Part shown: positions 1-5,506 of the stretch, piece by piece
Layout: each line of letters starts with the position of its first letter
How positions within the stretch are numbered: the stretch's first letter is position 1
Origin: JAGLQA01 sp023135565
GTDB lineage: Bacteria > Acidobacteriota > Aminicenantia > UBA2199
Assembly (NCBI GenBank): GCA_030639305.1
Contig: DAOWCY010000308.1
Coordinates: 1-5,841, forward strand
Direction: 5' to 3'
Length of the DNA stretch: 5,841 nt
Made by a program: the position numbers and the translations under genes
Notes under the pieces: generated by a model
Database searches by the model: none
The model's input: only the letters and a program-made list of their open reading frames with translations
Told to the model about the DNA's origin: nothing

Positions 1-132
1 GCCAATAAAGAAAAACTTAGAACTGCAAAACTGATGTTGGAAGATGGTCTGCCCATAGAAACCATCGCAAAATATACCGGGCTGCCTGTCGACCAAATCA
101 AGAAATTGAAGAAAAAACAACAACCCCACTAA
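1..132 (+). CDS. C-terminal end of an Rpn-family nuclease / putative transposase (partial)
   Basis: The frame is open from the first base of the window and stops with TAA at 130-132, giving 43 residues of a protein whose start lies outside. The tail contains LRTAKLMLEDGLPIETIAKY followed by TGLPVDQIKKLKKK. This 'length of helix, then G[LM]xxETIAxxTGLxxxxIxxLK' ending is what I know from the C-terminus of Rpn (recombination-promoting nuclease, PD-(D/E)XK, formerly 'transposase_31') proteins. The catalytic domain is not in view, so nuclease activity cannot be judged here. Related short tails occur in other helix-turn-helix-like proteins, so the assignment is probable rather than certain. A palindrome follows 42 bases after the stop. 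Confidence 0.65.
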   Translation, partial: ANKEKLRTAKLMLEDGLPIETIAKYTGLPVDQIKKLKKKQQPH

Positions 133-150
133 TTTCAGACAATCGATACT

Positions 151-193
151 CCGGGAAAAATGCCCCGGTCGCCGAAAACCGCATGCGGTTTTT
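151..193. terminator. Bidirectional terminator-like palindromes between convergent genes
   Basis: Two inverted repeats sit between the stop of the + strand Rpn-type gene (132) and the stop of the minus-strand peptidase gene (255). The first is CCGGG (151-155) pairing with CCCGG (164-168). The second is a perfect 18-base palindrome, AAAACCGCATGCGGTTTT (175-192), followed by one more T. A GC-rich core flanked by A on one side and T on the other fits an intrinsic terminator working in both directions, which is what convergent genes need. Function is inferred from position and form. Confidence 0.6.
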
Positions 194-254
194 GATTTAA
201 TTATGAGTTATGAATGATGAGGTTAGCTCTGCTTTAGCTGGGGCTGAATGCGGC

Positions 255-1127
255 TTAGGGGAAACGGAGAGCCAGTACGAAACGTTTCCACTTCTTCTTA
301 AAAGCAGCCATGTCGCTCTCGGCCAATACCTGTTTCAAGGTGGCAAAACCGGTAGGGTCTTTTTTGCAGTTGGCGCGGAATCGCCGGAAAAACTTCACCA
401 GCAGCCCTTTCTCCTGGAGATAGTAACAAAGATAACGGGCCTGGGCGTAGTTAGTACCCGGGTCTTCTTCGTAGAAACCATAGTCCGTGGTCCCGGTCAG
501 GATTTTGAAAGAAGGCAGGCGGTTTTCGCCGATGGCCTGCTGCAAACCGGCCAGCCGCCAGTTGGTCAGCCCGATGATTTCCTGACCCCTACCGGTGGAT
601 TGTTCGTAAAGGGAACCCAGCCCTTCATTAAACCATGCCGGGCACTGCGGAAAGTTCGCCGCCATAAAAGGATGCACGATCTCATGAACCAACGTGCCTC
701 CGCCGGTGGCGATGTTCATAATCAGGGCTTTGTGTTTAGGCGAACTGTAACCGTAGGGAGTATCCGGGTTGTCGCCGAAAATCTCCCGGCAGTGTTTGCG
801 GTAGCTGTAATCGTTCTTGAAAAGCCAGATGTCGATAATATAAGCCGGGTCATTTTTGAAGTACATATATTTTAATCTTTTGACCGCCCATCTAACCGTA
901 TATTCTGCCCGGCCTCGCACCCTCTCCGGCGATTCGTCGCCAATCACCACGAAAGGCTTCTCGATAACGAAAGAAAAACCCGCAGGCATTTTCTTTTCGA
1001 GTTCTTTTAGATGCCGTTCATAGTCCGCGTCGCTGTGGCCCGGCTGTTGTGCCTGCGCATACCTTTCACAGTACGTTATCATCAAAACTAAAACAAGCAA
1101 AATAATTATCATAATACATTTTTTCAT
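255..1127 (-). CDS. Exported gluzincin-type metallopeptidase-like protein (peptidase MA-like)
   Basis: This 290-residue protein (from the ATG at 1127) begins with a basic MKK and a hydrophobic stretch (residues 4-18). A plausible signal-peptidase site lies after AQA (residues 25-27); the Cys at 20 lacks a good lipobox. The core signature is HEIVH (148-152) and, 15 residues on, WFNEG with Glu168. This matches the zinc ligands (two His, one distal Glu) and catalytic Glu149 of the gluzincin/peptidase-MA group. The rest fits a compact domain with an Ala/Tyr-rich helix (NYAQARYLCYYL, ~226-237). A TTG at 1166 would lengthen the frame but lies inside a repeat and spoils the signal peptide. A GGAGG lies 13 bases before the ATG, rather far; AAGAAAG is nearer. 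It follows the serpin gene by 106 bases and may share its transcript. The substrate is unknown. Confidence 0.75.
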   Translation of the reverse strand: MKKCIMIIILLVLVLMITYCERYAQAQQPGHSDADYERHLKELEKKMPAGFSFVIEKPFVVIGDESPERVRGRAEYTVRWAVKRLKYMYFKNDPAYIIDIWLFKNDYSYRKHCREIFGDNPDTPYGYSSPKHKALIMNIATGGGTLVHEIVHPFMAANFPQCPAWFNEGLGSLYEQSTGRGQEIIGLTNWRLAGLQQAIGENRLPSFKILTGTTDYGFYEEDPGTNYAQARYLCYYLQEKGLLVKFFRRFRANCKKDPTGFATLKQVLAESDMAAFKKKWKRFVLALRFP

Positions 1128-1140
1128 TTTATCTTTCTTG

Positions 1141-1213
1141 CCTCCGGCGGCCCTGCCGGGGGCCAAACTTTTGAAAAAGTTTGATCAAAACTTTTCATGA
1201 GCGATACGCTTTT
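1141..1213 (-). repeat. Dispersed repeat, copy A (core 1161-1195)
   Basis: The 35-base core starts GGCCAAACTTTTG and ends GATCAAAACTTTT on the + strand. It differs from copy B at one position and is identical to copy C. Inside it, AAACTTTT and AAAAGTTT form an 8-base stem with a 2-base loop, and the second arm overlaps a near-palindrome centred on TGATCA, so two folds compete. The left flank has CCTCCGGCGG and CCTGCCGGGGG; the right flank has CATGAGCGAT, shared with copy B as TATGAGCGAT. It fills the gap between the serpin stop and the peptidase start, and supplies the GGAGG upstream of the latter. Confidence 0.85.
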
Positions 1214-1233
1214 CTAACCTGAAAGGCGCTTTT

Positions 1234-2445
1234 TCATTGGCTGCCATACGAGGGGTCGAGCACCCGGCCCATAAACAATATCCCACCGCTCTCGTTGTCC
1301 TTGATAATAAATATAAATGGATGATCCGCTTGGAATATCAACCGCCTCGACATTTTTAGACGCATCACTACGGCTGTGGCTGCCGCGGCTTCCGTGCCTT
1401 CTTCGTTCACTTCTATAAAAGCTTTATGGAGCACTTCATCTATCAATAACTGTTCTTCAGCCATGGCGGAAAAATCCGCGGCATCGGTAAAAGCGCTGCC
1501 CATGCCCATGGCTGTCAACGTGTCTTTCATACTGTACTTGCAGGTCATTTTGAATTTCGGGAAATAAACACACACTTCCTGTTCGCGCAGTGCGGCTGTC
1601 CAATCTTCTAACCGGGTATTAGTAAGCTCCTGTTCCACCTTTTCTAGCCCGGATTCCTGCCGCGGCAAAATCACCAGCATGGAGATTTCATTGCCTTTAT
1701 AGGGCATCTCCAACGCCTGGATAGTGCTGTCCTGCATATATTTAAAAGAGGCTTTGCGGTACATCATCTGCGCTTCCACCTGCTTTCCCGGCCCGGTGCG
1801 GAAAGGCATTTTTTTGGTATAGGATTCGTCGAATTGACCGGTCCAGTCCCCTTTAAAATAGATGGCATTGGTCAGCACAAGGCGGGTGAGTGCGGTTAAT
1901 ATCCCTTCGGGGATCAGTTCCTTGATTTTTTCTTGGGTTTTGTTCTCCACCCAGAGGTTTATCTTTTGCCTGCTTTTTTCCCGGTTTGCGTCCGCTCTGA
2001 AATCCACCTGGAACGGCTCTGCCCCGTAATACCGGCCGGTGGTTTCCAAAAAGTCCTTTTTTAACTTGAATCCCTGCTGGATCCACAGGGCATTGGCGGT
2101 ATTTAGGGTGATATCTTCTTTTTTTCCCATCTGGGCGGCAAGCCCGGAAAAGGCCGGGTGCAGCTTCTCTTGCGATAATGTGAAGTGCAGCGTTTTAGCC
2201 ATCTCTTTTTCGGTAATTCCCCGGGCCCCGGCATAGGTCATGCCCAGGGCGGTTGAGATGCTGTAAGGAGAGAAGAAAATATTCCCCTTTTCTTTTTTTA
2301 GCTGTTGGTAAAGATCGAAACAAAAAGAGTTGTTTCCCTGTGTGAGTTCTTCTATCACGGCAGCCCCCATACTGTTGCCCGCGCCGAATATAAAGCTTAA
2401 AGCGACGAACCAAACAACACATTTTAATTTAGAATTTAGTTTCAT
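1234..2445 (-). CDS. Exported serpin (serine protease inhibitor family)
   Basis: The 403-residue protein has the full length expected of a serpin plus an N-terminal signal peptide (hydrophobic ~8-22, likely cut after MGA near residue 28). Family landmarks are plain: NIFFSPYSISTALGMTYAGA near the N-terminus, LTNAIYFKGDW in the middle, the hinge EEGTEAAAAT (348-357), and FQADHPFIFII with FMGRVLDP at the C-terminus. The hinge has Thr at P14 and small residues at P12-P9, the pattern of inhibitory serpins that insert the loop into a beta-sheet and trap serine or cysteine proteases. The reactive loop that follows (VVMRLKMSRR) is basic. By alignment with alpha-1-antitrypsin, P1 falls at Lys364 or Met365, but the loop is one residue longer, so P1 is uncertain. 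GGAGG sits 5 bases before the ATG. The export signal suggests it acts outside the cytoplasm. Confidence 0.95.
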   Translation of the reverse strand: MKLNSKLKCVVWFVALSFIFGAGNSMGAAVIEELTQGNNSFCFDLYQQLKKEKGNIFFSPYSISTALGMTYAGARGITEKEMAKTLHFTLSQEKLHPAFSGLAAQMGKKEDITLNTANALWIQQGFKLKKDFLETTGRYYGAEPFQVDFRADANREKSRQKINLWVENKTQEKIKELIPEGILTALTRLVLTNAIYFKGDWTGQFDESYTKKMPFRTGPGKQVEAQMMYRKASFKYMQDSTIQALEMPYKGNEISMLVILPRQESGLEKVEQELTNTRLEDWTAALREQEVCVYFPKFKMTCKYSMKDTLTAMGMGSAFTDAADFSAMAEEQLLIDEVLHKAFIEVNEEGTEAAAATAVVMRLKMSRRLIFQADHPFIFIIKDNESGGILFMGRVLDPSYGSQ

Positions 2446-2458
2446 TTTAGCCTCCTGC

Positions 2459-2509
2459 TTAAGTCTCTTTGTCGGACAAAACAGGAAAATTTCCCCGGCA
2501 TTTTTTCAT
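2459..2509 (-). other. 16-codon mini-ORF upstream of the serpin gene
   Basis: On the minus strand an ATG at 2509 opens MKKCRGNFPVLSDKET and stops with TAA at 2461-2459, 13 bases before the serpin ATG. A purine-rich GGGGAG lies 3 bases before the ATG. The start, ATGAAAAAATG, is the same eleven bases as the peptidase start at 1127. It could be a translated leader, a relic of a gene start carried with the neighbouring repeat, or chance. There is no evidence of translation. Confidence 0.3.
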
Positions 2510-2750
2510 AGGCTCCCCGCACCGCAGGGCCTCCGGCGGCCCCACGCGCGTGGGGTGGCGTTAAGCCGCTGCGCGGCCGGTCCCTGCCGGGGGCCAAACT
2601 TTTGTAAAAGTTTGATCAAAACTTTTTATGAGCGATTCGTTTATCTACACAATAAACGGCCATCGTTGGCTCCTGCCGCGTAGCGGCTTATAGGCTGGGG
2701 ACGCCGTCCCCCTCACCCGCTGCCCCTCATAGGTTCCCCGCGCTGCGGGG
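2507..2750. repeat. Cluster of small GC-rich hairpins (gene-free stretch 2446-2798)
   Basis: This gene-free stretch holds at least five short hairpins or palindromes: CCCCACGCGCGTGGGG (2540-2555), GCCGC-TGC-GCGGC (2565-2577), GCCGC-GTA-GCGGC (2675-2687), GGGGAC-GCC-GTCCCC (2697-2711) and CCCCGC-GCT-GCGGGG (2736-2750). A 23-base segment at 2507-2529 recurs at 2728-2750 with five differences, four or more of them transitions. TAAGCCGCTGCGCGGC (2562-2577) reappears inverted at 2675-2690 with one mismatch, bracketing repeat copy B. An AT-rich hairpin, CGTTTAT-loop-ATAAACG, lies at 2638-2658. The pattern is a mosaic of palindromic units of unknown function. Confidence 0.75.
2530..2640 (-). repeat. 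Dispersed repeat, copy B (core 2592-2626)
   Basis: The core has the same 35 bases as copies A and C except T for A at one place (TTTTGTAAAAG instead of TTTTGAAAAAG), which leaves the AAACTTTT/AAAAGTTT stem intact. The flanks match copy A: CCTGCCGGGGG on the left and TATGAGCGATTCG on the right. Compared with copy A, about 40 bases containing two palindromes (2540-2555 and 2565-2577) are inserted between CCTCCGGCGG and CCTGCCGGGGG. It lies upstream of the serpin, in the same orientation as the other copies relative to the downstream gene. Confidence 0.85.
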
Positions 2751-2779
2751 TTGACAAAAACCGAAATTTTTAACATAAT
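2751..2779 (+). promoter_or_regulatory. Sigma70-type promoter of the UPF0175 gene
   Basis: A perfect -35 box TTGACA (2751-2756) is followed after exactly 17 bases by CATAAT (2774-2779), one base off the consensus -10. The start of transcription would fall near 2786, leaving a leader of about 13 bases that includes the GGAG ribosome binding site (2789-2792) and the ATG at 2799. The -35 box directly abuts a GC-rich hairpin (2736-2750). This is the best promoter match in the window. Confidence 0.75.
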
Positions 2780-2798
2780 ACTGGTGTTGGAGACATTC

Positions 2799-3032
2799 AT
2801 GAATATAGAAATATCGCTCGATCTACCTGAGACAGTTCAACTCACCCGGGTTGAATTAAAAATGATGCTGTTATATTCTTTATTTGAGAAAGGCATCTTA
2901 TCATCAGGTCAGGCTGCTAAGGTTGCCGGTGTACCCAGGAGGTTATTCCTGGAGGATGCGTCTAAATATGGGGTTTCGATTTTTCAATATGATGCGGAAG
3001 AGATCGAAAAAGAGCTTTCGGAATGGCAGTAA
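2799..3032 (+). CDS. UPF0175 family antitoxin
   Basis: The protein is 77 residues from the ATG at 2799, with GGAG (2789-2792) upstream. An upstream TTG at 2751 would extend the frame but is part of the -35 box, so it is rejected. The N-terminus IEISLDLPETV and the following helical region with GILSSGQAAKVAGVPRRLFL (32-51) are typical of UPF0175 proteins. These are small DNA-binding antitoxins with a helix-turn-helix-like core, usually encoded just before a PIN-domain (DUF3368/VapC-like) ribonuclease toxin. That arrangement is present here: the next gene's ATG overlaps this stop, but the toxin is broken. The antitoxin probably bound its own promoter region and neutralised the toxin; now it appears orphaned. 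Confidence 0.85.
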   Translation: MNIEISLDLPETVQLTRVELKMMLLYSLFEKGILSSGQAAKVAGVPRRLFLEDASKYGVSIFQYDAEEIEKELSEWQ

Positions 3033-3139
3033 TTGTTGACACGAGCTGCTTGATTGCTCTTTCAAAAATAGGAAAATTGTCTTCAAAACCGGAGTGTTAT
3101 TTGAGCGACCCGCTTACCCAAACCAGTGGCCTTTTTTAG
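3023..3139 (+). pseudogene. Truncated PIN-domain toxin (5' remnant)
   Basis: An ATG at 3023 overlaps the end of the UPF0175 gene (stop 3030-3032). It opens MAVIVDTSCLIALSKIGKL, the first strand and helix of a PIN-domain ribonuclease with the first catalytic Asp (D6 in VDTS). After about residue 19 (base 3079) the PIN pattern stops. The frame continues for 19 unrelated codons, antisense to the end of the convergent flavodoxin gene, and terminates at 3137-3139. Full PIN toxins of this kind run to roughly 130-160 residues and need further acidic residues that are absent here, so this remnant cannot be an active nuclease. A deletion or insertion joining it to the flavodoxin end at about 3080 is the simplest explanation. 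Confidence 0.75.
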
Positions 3140-3667
3140 AAAATAAGGGGCCACTTGACCGGTTTTGGCGGTTTTGCCGAATGGCTCTTCTTCTACGATG
3201 GCCGAGGCGCCGAATGCGCTCAGCCAGTCCCTGCCGCCGACTACGATCATTTCGTATATCAACATGGAATGGAGTATGGTCATCAGAGTCAACTCTTCCC
3301 CGGCGGAAATACCTCCGGCAGATACGAAAGCCGCCCCGATCTTGTCCCGCATGGGCGCGTCCTCAAAAGGCCAACTGTTGATGTATTCTAAAATGGCGGG
3401 CGCCATGTTGGCATTGTAAACCGGGCTGCCTAAAATAACAGCGTCAGCCCAAAGCGCGTCGGCTGCTTTCGCTTCTTTGACAGGTAAAAGTTTGACCTGT
3501 ACGCCTATTACACTTTTAGCGCCTGCCGAAACCGCCTCCGCCAGTTGTTTGGTGTGCCCGGTGGCGCTGTAATAAACGATGAGGATTTTTTTCGGGTTGG
3601 CACAGTCCAATCCGGCGCGAAAAAACAGCAGCGCCAACACAACTAAAATAATAATATTTTTTTTCAT
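3083..3667 (-). CDS. Exported flavodoxin-like protein (WrbA/FMN-reductase type fold)
   Basis: From the ATG at 3667 the protein has 194 residues. MKKNIIILVVLALLFFRAGL is a clear signal-peptide-like start, with likely cleavage near DCA-N (21-24). The mature part begins with the first flavodoxin strand, KKILIVYYSATGHTKQLAEA: the SATGHT loop (34-39) is the FMN-phosphate binding loop. GSPVYNANM (80-88) is the second FMN-contact loop, and AAFVSAGGISAGEEL (112-126) with the following VVGG completes the WrbA-like fold. Ordinary flavodoxins are cytosolic electron carriers, so export is unusual and the redox partner is unknown. The gene begins 11 bases after the stop of the ATPase gene, suggesting one operon. 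The frame could start upstream at 3700, inside the ATPase gene, but that would bury the signal peptide. Confidence 0.85.
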   Translation of the reverse strand: MKKNIIILVVLALLFFRAGLDCANPKKILIVYYSATGHTKQLAEAVSAGAKSVIGVQVKLLPVKEAKAADALWADAVILGSPVYNANMAPAILEYINSWPFEDAPMRDKIGAAFVSAGGISAGEELTLMTILHSMLIYEMIVVGGRDWLSAFGASAIVEEEPFGKTAKTGQVAPYFLKKATGLGKRVAQITLRF

Positions 3668-3678
3668 TTCGTTTATTT

Positions 3679-5439
3679 TTACTTCCCGGGCCCCAGCCAC
3701 CTCTCATCTTCACTGCAAGCAATCCCTTTTTCCCGGCAGTACTCTTCCGCTTCCTTTGTAAATCCGCTGCGGGAAAAAACAAAGCCGACCGCATACTCGA
3801 TATCCTCGAGCTTTTTTACCTGGGTATATTTTTTTTCAAATTCCGCCGCTTCTTCTTTAGAAAACTTCCTGACATCACGGCTCTTTACTTCGCCGATAAT
3901 AGAATAATCTCCGGCAGACCGGGCACGGGCAAATATGTCTATACTGATTCGACCGGCGTAACCGGGGGAACTGTCATATTTCCACACCCGCGAATAATTG
4001 CAAAAATCGAAACCCTCCGGCAAATACCGGGTAATAGACTTTAACAATTCATTGTTTCTGCGGGCGTGCAGCCTTAATTGATCTAAGAGCAAATACTCGG
4101 CAAAATAACCTTTTTGATAATTTAATTTTCCCAATAGACTGTAGTACTTTTTTTTTAACTTTTCAAATTCCTCACTGTATTCTTTCTTAATCACCTTCGC
4201 ATCGAATTCGCGGATCTCTTCCTCGTATACACCACGAAACACCTTATCGAAAATATTATCATTTACTCCCCGGTAACGAAAGTTTGAACCTCCCTGGTTG
4301 ATAATATCCGCCTTTACCAGGGCTTTGAGCTTTTTTTCCAATTCGCCGTCGGTCATATCCAGGTTTAATTCCTCTATTAATTCTTGCCGTGTCAATTCCC
4401 GGTCTCTATGCTTGCTTAGATGCAGCACGATATTTTTGGCATTGCGGTCGTTGATTTGGGGAAAAGCGCTGGAAACATATTCCAGCCAGGAAGATTTGAT
4501 TGTGCCTTCGTCATCCAGGGTCTCGAACTCCAGGGTGCGAATCAACCCGCCGGTGGTGGTGAGGTCTTTACCCGGGCAGTTGGAGCGCATAACAGCGCTG
4601 ATATAAAAAGGACTGCCTTCGGCAAGACCGGTCAGCAAGTAAGCCGTTTCCTCGGTCACCGGGACATTAAAAAAACGGGAATATTTGTACAACATCTCCA
4701 CCGCTTCATCTTCCGGCATGTTTCTAAGGAATTTGTACCTGAAACGCGCCGGGAGCAGGCTGTTCAGTTCTTTCATCAGCCAGCCCACCCAACTGCCGGA
4801 AACCAGCAGGGGAGCGATTTTACTTTCGGCTGTGCTCAAGTAACCGCCGGCCAGGTTTTTTACCGGTTTCTCCAGGTTTTTGTCCAGGCATACCATGCCA
4901 TTGATGAACTGGAATTCATCGATCATCTGCACGATGAATTCATCCTGCCTGAATGCCATGATTTTAGGCGCTTCACGAACGATTTCCCATAAGATACCGT
5001 CCCGCTCATTCTGCACCGCATCTTCGACGCCGTTGATTAACTCGACTACATACTCTAATCCTTCCTTTACGGCGGTTTGTTTAGCCCGGGTTAAATTACC
5101 TTTCTCGAACGGCCCGAGATACTCATGCTTCCTGGACTTAAAAGCAATATACTGGTAAACGAAAGTCAAACAAAAATCGATACAAAAGTCTACCAGCCAT
5201 ATTTTATTTTCCCTTACCTCATAATAAAAAGGAATCACCCCGTCGTTTTTGTAAAAGGTGATATTGAAAAGTCGTTCCATGATGGCGGTTTTGCCCATTT
5301 TACGTCGGGCCAGCATGGCGGTGCTCTGGGATTTTTCATCCTTTATATCGTTAATCCAGTCCAGGTAATAGGTCAGTTCTTCTTTTCTGCCGGTGAACAG
5401 TTCGGGTTTGCCGATTCTTTCTTTTAATGCGTAATCCAT
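3679..5439 (-). CDS. Archaeal-type P-loop ATPase fused to a PD-(D/E)XK nuclease-like domain
   Basis: The 586-residue protein (ATG at 5439) starts with RIGKPELFTGRKEEL, the GR-E-EL lead-in of the archaeal-type (ATPase_2/STAND-like) AAA family. Walker A is ARRKMGKT (44-51), Walker B is FIVQMIDEF (168-176), and a sensor-like LLVSGSW lies at 211-217. Residues ~335-390 look like a winged helix (RELTRQELIEELNLD). After a Lys/Glu-rich, possibly coiled stretch (~405-435), the C-terminus shows Glu448, SIDIF (Asp501) and GEVKSR (Glu517, Lys519). This is the D...ExK spacing of a PD-(D/E)XK nuclease fold, as in DUF234-type tails. Role unknown; such proteins are suspected in mobile-element or defence functions. 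No ribosome binding site precedes 5439; an upstream TTG at 5478 would add 13 residues unlike the family. Confidence 0.8.
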   Translation of the reverse strand: MDYALKERIGKPELFTGRKEELTYYLDWINDIKDEKSQSTAMLARRKMGKTAIMERLFNITFYKNDGVIPFYYEVRENKIWLVDFCIDFCLTFVYQYIAFKSRKHEYLGPFEKGNLTRAKQTAVKEGLEYVVELINGVEDAVQNERDGILWEIVREAPKIMAFRQDEFIVQMIDEFQFINGMVCLDKNLEKPVKNLAGGYLSTAESKIAPLLVSGSWVGWLMKELNSLLPARFRYKFLRNMPEDEAVEMLYKYSRFFNVPVTEETAYLLTGLAEGSPFYISAVMRSNCPGKDLTTTGGLIRTLEFETLDDEGTIKSSWLEYVSSAFPQINDRNAKNIVLHLSKHRDRELTRQELIEELNLDMTDGELEKKLKALVKADIINQGGSNFRYRGVNDNIFDKVFRGVYEEEIREFDAKVIKKEYSEEFEKLKKKYYSLLGKLNYQKGYFAEYLLLDQLRLHARRNNELLKSITRYLPEGFDFCNYSRVWKYDSSPGYAGRISIDIFARARSAGDYSIIGEVKSRDVRKFSKEEAAEFEKKYTQVKKLEDIEYAVGFVFSRSGFTKEAEEYCREKGIACSEDERWLGPGK

Positions 5440-5445
5440 ATTTTC

Positions 5446-5474
5446 TATATACCATAAATAAGAGAAAATATCAA
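5446..5474 (-). promoter_or_regulatory. Possible promoter giving a leaderless ATPase transcript
   Basis: On the minus strand TTGATA (5474-5469) and TATATA (5451-5446) are separated by exactly 17 bases. The expected start of transcription is about seven bases on, at or next to the A of the ATG at 5439. That would explain why no ribosome binding site is seen before this start. The stretch is very AT-rich, so a chance match is possible. Confidence 0.4.
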
Positions 5475-5503
5475 ACAATAAAAATATCCCATTTTTTTTT
5501 CAT
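5471..5503 (-). other. 10-codon mini-ORF upstream of the ATPase gene
   Basis: On the minus strand GGAGG lies 4 bases before an ATG at 5503, which opens MKKKWDIFIV and stops with TGA at 5473-5471. The start is followed by nine A residues. Dropping one A would bring this well-placed ATG into the ATPase frame with 22 added codons. It may be a leader peptide, the true start with slippage, or a by-product of the adjoining repeat, whose flank supplies the GGAGG. Confidence 0.3.
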
Positions 5504-5506
5504 CTT

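Noticed and set aside
210..875. A 221-codon open frame on the + strand
   Set aside because: It lies entirely antisense to the metallopeptidase gene, whose HEIVH/WFNEG motif and signal peptide are convincing. The + frame shows no recognisable domain.
2751..2798. Extension of the UPF0175 protein to a TTG at 2751
   Set aside because: The TTG is part of the TTGACA -35 box, and the added residues are not part of the family; the ATG at 2799 has GGAG before it.
3084..3167. Nested inverted repeats (CAAAACCGG/CCGGTTTTG and AGTGGCC/GGCCACT) as a terminator
   Set aside because: They lie in the 3' coding end of the flavodoxin gene with unequal spacers (about 32 and 3 bases) and no T-run after the outer arm; probably coding constraint or chance.
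3516..3794. A 92-codon minus-strand frame across the ATPase-flavodoxin junction
   Set aside because: It overlaps both real genes out of frame and its protein is low-complexity and basic, typical of a shadow frame.
4420..4992. A 190-codon open frame on the + strand
   Set aside because: Antisense to the ATPase gene, which has clear Walker motifs; no ribosome binding site or family signal.
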